This document shows, piece after piece, positions 49,255 through 59,900 of a stretch of 64,000 nt of DNA. Position 1 is the first letter of the stretch. Each line of letters opens with the position of its first letter. Source of the stretch: Argopecten irradians. Its lineage: Eukaryota > Mollusca > Bivalvia > Pectinida > Pectinidae. Below the pieces are notes generated by a model that saw nothing but the letters and a program-made list of their open reading frames with translations, ran no database searches and was not told the origin of the DNA. The translations under genes were made by a program, and so were the position numbers. The stretch is from the NCBI RefSeq assembly GCF_041381155.1, contig NC_091142.1, positions 24,204,362 to 24,268,361 of the forward strand, written 5' to 3'.

Positions 49255-49497
49255 GAATAGAGTTCTCTTTTTTTATTAGTTTAACGTCCTATTAACAGCC
49301 AGGGTCATTTAAGGACATGCCAGGTTTGATGGTGGAGGAAAGCCGGAGAACCCGGAGAAAAACCACCGACCAGCTGTCAGTACCTGGCAAATTCTCCACA
49401 CCGGATTCAAACTTGTGATCCAGAGGTGGACGGCTTGTGGTAATATGTCGGGACATCTTTACCACTCGGCCACCGTGGCCCCACGAATAGAGTTCTC
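49255..49497 (-). mobile_element. tRNA-derived SINE with perfect 13-bp target duplication
   Basis: Read on the minus strand, it starts GGGGCCACGGTGGCCGAGTG, a tRNA Ser/Leu-like head with box A (TGGCCGAGTGG) and a box B-like AGTTTGAATCC about 50 bases on. It continues with GGTTTTTCTCCGGGTTCTCC, a body common in bivalve SINEs, and ends in TAATAAAAAAAG. Identical flanks GAATAGAGTTCTC lie at 49255-49267 and 49485-49497. The element proper is 49268-49484. The perfect duplication argues for a fairly recent insertion. Confidence 0.9.
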
Positions 49498-50631
49498 ATA
49501 AAAGGTCTCATAAATGTTAAGATAATTAGAAAGCTTGGCACCTTATATAACCCATTACCCTAATTGCCCAACATCAATTAGCATTATACATTTCCAAGGC
49601 ATTTCTTGATTAAAGCATTATATTGTTAAATATCTTATGTAAGTATGCTCAGATGCATGTATACCATCAAGGGTTGAAAATGACAACGGACTTAAAAGGG
49701 TACTTGGGTTTTGAATTAAAAACTTAATATTCTTAAAATGTTCATAAGTTTTCATTGGGATTGCATGGATAAAGGGAGGTAATTGGCTTATTTGTTTATT
49801 TTTTAAGGTATAATTTCTAGCAAAATGCTCAATATCACTAAAAGAATTGCGAAAACAGAGAAAGCTATGTTTTGTTATGGATTGAGTATTCGGTCAGACC
49901 AATATTGTCTATATTTTGACAATTTTTTTATCTAAATGAGGAAAAACAGTTTTCTTATTGATAAAATGGGGGGTAGCAGAGACTTTTACATGATAATTCG
50001 TGATGTACATGTATAAGTACATGATATTTTTCAAATCTGTGATGCCGTGTCATTATGAAACGATATACATGTAATCCATATTAAATGAATTCTGGTTATT
50101 TTAGCTTGATTATAGCAGTAGTTTATTTTTTTTTTTTTTTCTCTGTAAAAAACTGTTTAACATTTCTTGTTCTCTAAAATGTATGTATTTGTAAGAGAAA
50201 AAGTGTCCAGCCAGGCGATATTGTATATTATTACCAATTTTTTACTTATTTTTTCGATAAAATGGGGGTAGCTAGCAGAGACTTTTACATGATTATTAAT
50301 GAAAATGCATATTCCAGGCAGCAATAGCAATTATGATGAACTCCTTGCTTAATTGTATGTCATAGGGACAATTATAAAATGCCACATTCAAATTTTAAGT
50401 CTCCCTTTATTTATTAATAAGAAAATAGCCGAGTAATAGCCTAATCCTTCTCCATATGCCAGGGGTTACTATCACTGACATAATATCTACCCCTGCACTA
50501 TTTCATAATTAACTGATCGCCAGCTGTCAATAAAAGCACATTGTTTGTTCCGACATTGAATAGAAACACGTGTGTGTGTTTGGGGTAGAGGCGTGGCTAT
50601 ATTACACCTGGCAAATCGGTCAATGAAACTG
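49498..50631. other. Gene-free region with a ~280-bp-spaced repeat
   Basis: GGGGTAGCAGAGACTTTTACATGAT near 49970 recurs, with a small insertion, near 50267. Otherwise no feature is recognised. Confidence 0.45.
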
Positions 50632-50635
50632 CAGG

Positions 50636-52339
50636 TGTAACGTTGAAAATGGACCCCCGTTGAAAACTGACCTCGGGTCATTTTTCAACGTTGAAAAATG
50701 ACCCCGAAAAACTGTTGAAAACTGAACTTTCAGCGCACTTTTTACACCGACCCGTTGAAAATAGACCCCGTTGAAAAGTGACCCCATCAGAACTCGTTTT
50801 TACACAACAACACAACAACACGACACCACAACACCACGAAATCACACAGCATCACACAGCACAGCAACACACCAACAACACAACAACACTACACACCACA
50901 ACACCACACAACAACACATCACACAAACACAACATCACACAACAAAATAAGAAAACATCACACAACATAACATCACACAACACAACAACGCATCACACTA
51001 AACACAACAACACACAACACACAACCACACAACACAAGACAACATTACACAACAACACGACACAACATCATAACACAAAACATCACACAACACAACAACA
51101 CACAACCCAACCACACCAACAACACACAACCACGCAACAAGAATACAACAACATCCAACAACAACACAACAACACTCAACAACACTACACAACACAACAT
51201 CACACAACACAACAGCACATCACACAACATAACACAAATACACATCACACAAACACGCAACAACAACACAACACCACCCAACACACAACACTAAAAAAAC
51301 ACAACACATCTCACAATACAACATAACATAACAACAAAACATCACACAACAACACATAACACAACACATAACACAACCACGCAACAACAATACAAAACCA
51401 CCCAAAAACAACACAATAACACACAACAATACAACACACGACAACATCACACAACATAGCACAACACAAAATCACACAACAAAACATCACACAACAACAC
51501 AACACAACAACACAATCACACCACAACACCCGACAACAACACAACAACACAACATCACACAACATAACGCAACAACACATTACACAAACACGGAACAACA
51601 ACACAACACAAAACAGAGCCACACAGCACACAACAACACACAACACAACAACACACCAATGACACACAACACAATAACATGACACAACCACATATAACAA
51701 CACAACACACAACAACACAACAACACAACACACAACATAACAACACAACATCACACAACAGCACACAACAAACACCACACAACAAACAACACACAACACA
51801 AAAACACAAAACAACACAACAACACATTACAACACAACCATACACAGAACACAACATAACTGATCCATACGCAGATATATAATACATGCTTTCTGGTATT
51901 GCAGGGAATAAATATATTTTAACAATTACTGAATATCTGACAAACGTAAAATCGTCGAAAATATAATCATAAAAATCCCATAATTATGGTTTTGTAACAC
52001 TATCCACTGGTACTCGGAAGTGAACACCACATAGTACAAACTTTGCATGCAGTTGATAACAACAATTCCTTTTTATTTACTAATTCGAGAATTATGTTTA
52101 TGCAACGGCTATATATGTGAATGTACTATAGGGTCATATTTCAACAGACCATCCGTTGATAGTTTACCAAGGTCATTTTTCAACGGTCATTTTTTAACAG
52201 ACCTGTCGTTGAGAATTGACCCTAGACACTGTCAATTTTCAACGGCATGTTCAACTTTCAACGGCATTCGGGGTCCGTTTTCAACGTTGAAAACTGACCC
52301 GAGGTAAATTTTCAACGGATGTCCATTTTCAACGTTACA
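50636..52339. mobile_element. Ginger-like non-autonomous element with GTTGAAAA-array ends and satellite core
   Basis: The ends are TGTAACGTTGAAAATGGAC in inverted orientation, flanked by CAGG on both sides (50632-50635, 52340-52343). TGTNR termini with a 4-bp duplication are the signature of Ginger elements. The inverted ends extend about 70 bp with mismatches. They are built from repeated (C)GTTGAAAA-TGACCC units in both orientations (50636-50790 and 52125-52339). Between them is a 1.06 kb AACAC-type satellite followed by about 260 bp of ordinary AT-rich sequence. There is no transposase. Confidence 0.75.
50800..51862 (+). repeat. AC-rich satellite, (CACAACA/AACAC)n with irregular units
   Basis: About 1.06 kb built almost wholly from ACAACAC, ATCACAC and ACACAAC permutations, virtually free of G on this strand. 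Long open frames on both strands here (Thr/His/Asn/Gln-rich on plus, Val/Cys/Leu-rich on minus) are products of the repeat. Confidence 0.95.
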
Positions 52340-52344
52340 CAGGC

Positions 52345-53055
52345 AACAGAAGACACAGGTAATTAGATCATTTAACGTACATCAAAGGAATTGTATAATG
52401 TGGTTCACTGTACACATGTGTTCGTTTGAGGTTGGTTGTCACTTTCTCTGTAATCTTGAAAGGAAGTCTATGCAGGACTCAGATTTGAGGTCATCTGAGA
52501 TGAAGTCTCCAGTGACCTAATCTAATTTTGCAGAGACCTTTCATGGCCAAAGGTCAATCAAAATTGTGAATTATATGGTCCCCTAGGGACCTGAGGGTTG
52601 GGGCCAAAAGGGGTCAATTAGGCTAAAACTTCAACAATCTTCTTCTAAAATTCCGGAAATAGTAGAATAAAATACTCTTCATAGATGGATTCACGATTCC
52701 CCCTGGGGAGGGGGTCAAGTTTACTATAGTTTTATATAGGGAAAAGACATTTTTGAGCATTATTTGGTCATTTGTCATAGAAAATGAGTCAAATGTTGTC
52801 AGAATTATCAGTATGAGATGGCCATTGAATCATATTAAAAAATTTTCCATGACTGGTCAGCCAGGGACCTGAGGGGTGGGGCTAAAAGGGGTCAAATAGG
52901 ATAGGCTAAAACTTCAATAATTTTAAAATACGTACGTTGTTCTCAGCAAGCGATAACAATTGCAGGGTATAATTGCTGCAGAGGCCCCGCTTTCCGATCT
53001 ACTAGTATAAAGTTTCTTTTGTACATCAAAATAAAACGTAAAATTCATTTTTTTT
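52345..53055. other. Dispersed repeat, two related blocks (GGGACCTGAGGG...GGGGTCAA)
   Basis: GGGACCTGAGGGTTGGGGCC near 52587 recurs with variants near 52864, each followed by AAAAGGGGTCAA and TAGGCTAAAACTTCAA. Probably an interspersed repeat. No gene. Confidence 0.5.
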
Positions 53056-53109
53056 TCAGAACACCAAATCATATTTAGCACCTGTCGAAATTCTCGGAAA
53101 TGGACCAAA

Positions 53110-53350
53110 GGCCCTTATCAGTCGGAACACCTCAATATCCTCAAGCACTGAACCAGCCACCCCCCTCCAGTCGCTCAACACGTACACCCAGTCGGAACAC
53201 CTCAATATCGTGAAGTACTGCACGAGCCATCCCTTCCAGTCGCTCCACATCAAGATCTAGGTCCTAATTTGAACCCGACGCCCGTATCAGTCGGAACACC
53301 TCAATATCGTGAAGTACTGAACGAGCCACCCCCTCCAGTCGCTCCACATA
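53110..53350. repeat. Threefold repeat (CAGTCGGAACACCTCAATAT...CCAGTCGCTC)
   Basis: Three units start at about 53118, 53189 and 53288, the last two being the most alike. In one minus-strand frame each reads approximately VERLEG-A-SVL-DIEVFRL. This could be a duplicated exon fragment or a simple repeat with an open frame. Confidence 0.6.
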
Positions 53351-53917
53351 AGCGGGTATAGAAAATGCGTTCAGGAAAATCGATTTTGACCTCATGACAA
53401 CTAGACGAAGAAACGACAGGATATTCGAGGACAGTGTCAGAAAAGTCCTCGAAACTTATTTATGAAATGAAAGTTACCTGAGCATGAATATGAGATTTTA
53501 CACTAATTTACTCATTTCAAATTTTATGATTTGTTATGGTGTTTTATTTTTGTATCAACATAACCCGGTATATAGATGTTTCACAACGGAGATGACGTCG
53601 TTGTGATATATTTCGATTGAAAGGACGAAATCCAAAGATGCAGAATATTTTTTTTTTCCAAATATAACTTTATATAATATAACTGTTCCTAGAAGTCGGT
53701 AGGCGATTCCCGGAGTATCCGAAAATCGACCCGTGCCGTCCAAGCTCTAGACCCGAACTGATTACAAAGTACAGCACGTAAGATTACATAAGGAATTGAC
53801 ACAAAAGATTAACAAATGTCATTTACTACTCGTCTCAGTGGTCAGTGGTCTTAAGCTTGTACGTGGACTAATTAGCGTGTCCATTGTCCTGGGGATACGT
53901 GTCATATCTGGTTTGTA
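53351..53917. other. Gene-free region before duplication copy 2
   Basis: No recognised feature. It is unique relative to the left flank of copy 1, so it marks the outer side of the duplication breakpoint. Confidence 0.45.
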
Positions 53918-54266
53918 TATGTAAAACCTTTTTATTGGCGTAAACCATCTATGTACAAGTTGATACAATTATTATGTTGCGAAAATATAAGTGATCAACG
54001 TAAATTAGCAAAATTTATATTTGAGGCCATGAAAATACGATCCCGCCTCCAATAATTTCTAGTACAGTTATTTTAATGCTGTATACTTAACCTGTAAGTT
54101 ATGTAGCCTTTATATAATACACATTTTGATTTCAATGTATAGTACATTTGTAACTTGTGTATGATATTGTACTAATTACTATGTGATTGTATGTATATGT
54201 ATATGTGCGTATTTTCCACAATTCCAATAAGTTGTAAACTTAAGGAAAATAAAGAATTGAATTGAA
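53918..54266 (+). mobile_element. LINE 3' fragment (copy 2)
   Basis: Starts within the C-terminal frame (..KPFYWRKPSMYKLIQLL), keeps the stop region and the AATAAAGAATTGAATTGAA tail, and lacks everything upstream. The truncation point is the duplication breakpoint rather than a normal LINE 5' truncation, because the DNA after the tail also matches copy 1. Confidence 0.8.
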
Positions 54267-54331
54267 TATTTTTGCTGTTTTGGTTGTACCTTGTAAAATG
54301 TAAATATATTACCACTTATGTTAAATTAAAG

Positions 54332-54657
54332 ATGCTCCACCGCCGACAGAGCATCATTTGAACAATGATTGGTGTTAAATCGTGTATAAATACGTCTAAT
54401 GAACACAAAAAATTATCTAAATAATTAATCTTGCTCTTGGTGGATGTGCAATCAGTACGTCATTCCATATAGGACATAGTGCCATAGAATTTGTTTCCGG
54501 ATGCAATTTATGATTTTTAATATTTTTTATTTTGAAGAAAAATTAGGTCAAACTTTTCAATGGTGGTAATGGTGTAAGTGTTACTGAAGAAAAATACTAA
54601 ATCGTCTGCTCCTAATTTTGATAGAGAAAAAATACCATTTGTCAGCAATGGAGCATC
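54332..54657. mobile_element. MITE-like element with AGATGCTCCAC ends (copy 2)
   Basis: Same element as at 19128-19452, with one extra T in a T run. Confidence 0.7.
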
Positions 54658-56875
54658 TAATTGATATGCTATAATAAAAGCTTTTCTGAATTTATATTTA
54701 TTGTTAACACATTCGACATAAATAAAGTTTTTTGTTTCTTGTAATTGGAGTTATTTCCCCTTTATTCTCGCAACATGATCAAACCTGTAAAGTTGGACCA
54801 AACAAAATAACCATGTAAAAAAGATACAAAAGTTTATTTGTAAAAATATCACATTTTTATGCATAATAAACGTAAATATACATTTTTACAGTGAATATAT
54901 ATATATATGATATGTTTCCTCGCGGAATGCACTTTTGTAATGGATTTATATTTAAAGAAAATAGCACTAAACTAAAATGCAATTTCCTTTCAAATATATA
55001 AATCAACTAGTTTACATAATCTTCATACATATTCATGAACACACTCATATATATATAATTTATATAATCAACATACTTTCTCTAACAGTGATGTAAGTGC
55101 CAGTCGAGACAACAAAATATAATAAAATTTGTTACTAAGGAAATTTACAATGCACCCCATATTATGCTTTTATCTTCGGACATCCATTTCTTCGATGTAT
55201 TCAATCATTATTACCATTCTACAGGTACTCGAGTCAAAATACAGATAAGCTATTCCATTTTATCAATTAGTACTGAAAAGTCTGTGCATCCCAAAAACTG
55301 CACAATTTTTAAATCATCAAAATTTTGGTCACAAAGGAAATACTGAAAAGTAGGAAAGAAAGATTTTAAAGATTTGCATGGAGACAGTAAAGTCAAATAA
55401 TACATTGATCTGTATCATAGAAACCTGTATAATGAGACCAGTGTAAGCTATCCTCAAGTTTCATACACAGGGACCAAATATTTCAAAAAGTTTCATAATA
55501 TGGCTGTGAAACCGAGTTCATGTCCAAATATGAAAATAAAAATAACAGTGACCTCTTTTTACAGGTTTCACTCTCTACCTCACAACATGATAGGACATCA
55601 CACAGTTCAAAGATCCACATGTTTATATATTATGCAATTTAGTTTTGAGGGTTCGAAGTTATGTCAGATCCCTGTGTGCACAATTATTAATTTATTTTGC
55701 TTTATTGTAAAAATATGGATCAGCTCTGTAAATACAATGATTGTAAGTAAATATTTTGGATTAAAAATTTTTTTCAATGTAAACAAAATTTACAACAAAG
55801 CATAATGTACTCTTGCATTTCTAATATACACTTTATCTCCATTCAAAAATAAAAATAGCATGAACATTTATTTGAGCTTAAAAACTGATAGCTTTTGACG
55901 TTTCAAGTGATATTTGAATATTTTGATACACTTTGACATCAATTCAGAACAATTATTTGTATGTCATACATATAATTTCCTATATAATTAACACGATAAA
56001 AGAACTTCTCTAACTCAATTACCGGGTAGGCATTTCATTTTTGTCACATTTCTGAAAACATTTTGAAGTGATTTTTTTTAGAACTCACTCAATCCACAGT
56101 TGTTAAGCATACACACACATTAAAAGAGCTTTCACCAACTCTCACACAAACAATTAAAGCAGTCACATTCATGTCAATTCTTAGTCCTTTGTGGCAAGTT
56201 GTCCGACTCTTAAAATTTGGGACATTTAATGACGGAAGAATTCATTGCTCTGAACTTTTACAGAAGTGAATTATCTCCCCTTCAAAGCAGCAAAGTGTTA
56301 CATTCACAGTTATCTCCAGCCTCACACAGAAAATTGTTTCTGTTGTGTATGGTAACATTTTGCAGCTGTTGATACCGGTTTCCATGGTAACTGATGATAA
56401 AGGAGGACCATGTTCACACTTATTTGGTCTTCAATGTCTTTTGTTAGAAGTACATTTGAGCGTAGTACATCAATCTATGAAAAAAAAATATTAATATTTG
56501 AAATCCTTTGTAAGAAAACAGATCTGGAAAAGCTATAATGTTGCAGTTATCAACTTACCATGAAGTCAACGGCAAACTAGTCTTAATTCAAAAGATTTTA
56601 TCTTGTGTCATTAAAGAATTTCACAGTGACTATAAATCTTAATTTACCTTTTAATATACAAATCGTATCAGATTTTCTTCAAAAAATTCTTTTGTATTTG
56701 TTTTAATGTAATTCACATTATTATAGTTTTATTTCTTTTATAAATGCAATATATATTGTATATTAACATTATCTATAGATATATAAATTTCATATCTTTG
56801 AAACTTAAAGAAATATAATCATGAACTATATACTAATTGAAATTGAATACTACTTAATGCCATTAACTTACAAGG
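54658..56875. other. Region 3' of receptor copy 2, probable UTR/intergenic
   Basis: Matches 19453-21669. No supported exon. Confidence 0.4.
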
Positions 56876-56988
56876 TTACAGGTTGTGGTTTTCAAAGCCC
56901 ATATCTGAACTGTGTTTAGATTCAATGGGTTGGAACATATCACCTTCGTATCCCTGGTTGGAATATACTGTGGAATAAACATCTACAC
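56876..56988 (-). CDS. Receptor copy 2, terminal exon (cytoplasmic tail)
   Basis: It follows a T-rich tract and CTACAG. Two bases complete Arg; 36 further codons are VDVYSTVYSNQGYEG..., DMFQPIESKHSSDMGF, ENHNL, then TAA. Tyr/Ser-rich, so possible phosphorylation sites. Too short for the open-frame cut-off and found from splice phase. Confidence 0.85.
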
Positions 56989-59900
56989 CTGTAGGTAAAA
57001 AAAAAACCCATAGTATTATTATACCTCATGTTTATTTACAGAATATTATGGTTGGAACACATCACATGGCTGGGAAATAAAACTTTGTATTTCCCTCGGT
57101 GGAAATTAATAAAACATCATACACAGTATTTCCCTGAGGCACATGGCCCTATGGTGACCACCCGCCTTAGTTATCTCCCCTTCTTTGTCGGGCGAAGCAT
57201 AAAATAGCAAAATGTATTTTTCTTTTTCATTTAATCCAACTTATGTCACCATGCAATAGCAAAGAAGTATGAAGCTTGAGGGCTTGTGGGAATTTTGGGA
57301 CATTTTACTATTTGGTCACAGTGGTCCCCTATACACTTTTACCTGCATTATGTGACTAAAGACCTAAAGAATACACAGTGGAATATAATGTGCATCTACT
57401 CCTGGGAATAGAAAACAAAACATACTGTATAGAGCTTTAAATTTGCCAGGTCAATATTTCATGGCTTTCTATAAAGGGCATATTCATGGAGGTTGAATTG
57501 TTGTTCATTGTTTTCTGAAATTCTTTGATCTATTTTCCTAGGAATTTGTCAAACTCAATGAAAATGGAAAAATAGTAAAAACTAAAACTGCATGTTGCCA
57601 GAGTGGATGACAAATACCCCCCCCCCCCTGCACAAATTTAGTAATAACTCCTTAAATAGCAAAAATTGCAGAACCCTATAGAGTTTACTCAACTCTCTTT
57701 GATGTCAGGGTTCTGTGTACCAAATTTTTATCAAAATATATCTAGTAGTTTATGAGGAGTTCGCTGTACATTGTTATGTCTACAGACAGACAGATAGCTC
57801 TAGACGGACAGACAGACAGATGGACAACGAATTCCGCTACAACCCCTTAACTTCGTTGATGGGGTAAAATAAATAAACCGCAAATTTTAAGCGCTATATA
57901 CAATGTAGTACAAGTTTGTTGTGTGATAGAAATATAAAACATAAACAATATACAATACTATGTAATAGAGGGGGTCTAATGTGTCTCTATACGTTTACTT
58001 ACGTTCATCTCCAAGCTGCTGAACCTTGTCCGTGTCATCATTATCTTTAGCATAGCAGAGCAGGACCAGCTTCCTGATAGGTATAAAGATGAGAAGTGCT
58101 GTGGCGTTGATACAGTTCCCCAGCGCCACGGCCGGGTCTCGGTATGGTGGCCCAGCGTTGGTGGACACAATCATCCACACAAGGAAACACCCAGCCGTAC
58201 TTACACTGGACACAAAGATCCAGCGTGACTCATAATAGTTACTGTCACTGTTCCAGGCAAGAGACGCCACGATCCCTGTTACAATCACAAGGAACATGAC
58301 GAAGATCATGGACATGACAAGGGCACGATCGTAGAGGTCATGTGGATCGCACCACGCCCAATCATCCATTACCATGCCCTCGGTGTACAAACTAGCTGTA
58401 GGACGTACCAGAATGAGCCACATGATTGGAATGATAGCCTCGATGGCGACTATCCCGAGAGCCACCAGGAATAGAGAGCATGCGCTGGTGAGGCCTTTGT
58501 ACTTCCTGTGGCTGTATTGCATGTCGCTATAGCGCCAGTTGTCTAGGGCTTTTACAAGTAAAGCGGCAAACACTATGGCATACACCACGCCCATCATAAA
58601 CCGCCTCGCTCCACAAGTAGCTTCAGACGCAGGCAGGAAGAAAGCAAAATTGATGGCATAAATCCCGATGACGCCCAACAGGACCATGAAGCCAAGAATA
58701 GTGGTTCCACCTCGGAAAGGATAGGCCACGAGGAAATACAGGAAAAGTAAGACAGCAACCAGCAGTCCTGCGCTGGTAAGAACACCAATTGCGATGGCCC
58801 AAATTGGCCATGTATAAACCTGATCGAACACAGTCTGACCGAACTCGTTGATTCGCTCGTTGTAGAAGAAGTAATTCCTTGGTTCTGTAAAGCGGTCTGT
58901 TTCATTAGCAATGGTCAGGGCTTGTGGTGCATTAGTAATGACGTCACAATTGCAGATAGCACCTGGAGGACATTTAGATGTAAACCCTGCCCCTCGTTTG
59001 TGGTCGTAATTATTGAAGGTTAATGTATCATCCGAGGAGGAACCAACCTATAGAAAGGAACAGACAAAAAAGGCATGTATAAAACCAGAACATATATTGA
59101 TGTTTAAACTTATTTAATTCTGATGGTACCCAATTCATTGACAACATAAATGACATGAGATACATGCAAAAAACATTAGCCTATTCTGTAAACAGAATTA
59201 TCTTAAAAGTGTATGTTGTGATCAAGTCCTACTTTGTCACAATTGACAAAAAAACATCATGGATGATTTAAGATATATCTAACCGAATAGACCCATATAA
59301 ACAAAAGTGTCCCTCCAAAATTAAAAAATTAAATAAAAATTGATATGTCTGAAAAATTTCTAGTAATGACCCCTCTATATCAAATGTGTAAGTTTGTGAA
59401 CAACTTACCAGGTGGTATTTGTATCCAGTGCCGTCGTCCATGTAGGTATAAATGTTATATCCTGTATCAACAAAGCGCTGGCTGTTGAATTTGACCTTGA
59501 AATTTTCTGGAGGCTGAAGACTTAGTGTGTTATGCATGTCCCATTCAGTACCAAGGATCTCCTGTAGCAGATTGTCCCAGTTAGCATCGTTAGAGAAACA
59601 GTCGGAAAATGTTGAAGCCAGACTACATGACCCGGTGCGGACGTTGTTCAACCCGTTTACTAAAGAATAGGTAGCAGCAATCGTGTGTAAGATGTAAGAG
59701 TTTTCGGCCATTACCATACCGTCGGTTATTACCTCCGCTTTGGTACAGGGTGTGGAGAACATGGTCGAAGGTGAATTAGCATCTGTTAGCTGACACTGGT
59801 GAATCTCTTGGTAGAACTCCTCAAACCAATCTGCTGGGATGTTCTTCCGATTGTTATATGTAATTTCCTTGACATAGTCAATGAAATTGTTCACGATGGC

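Noticed and set aside
50778-51887. Long open frames (182 aa on plus; 168 and 110 aa on minus) as genes
   Set aside because: All lie in the G-free AACAC satellite; the Thr/His/Gln- and Val/Cys-rich proteins are repeat artefacts.
58594-58911. Alternative 105-residue frame within the 7TM exon
   Set aside because: Wrong frame relative to splice phase and transmembrane pattern.
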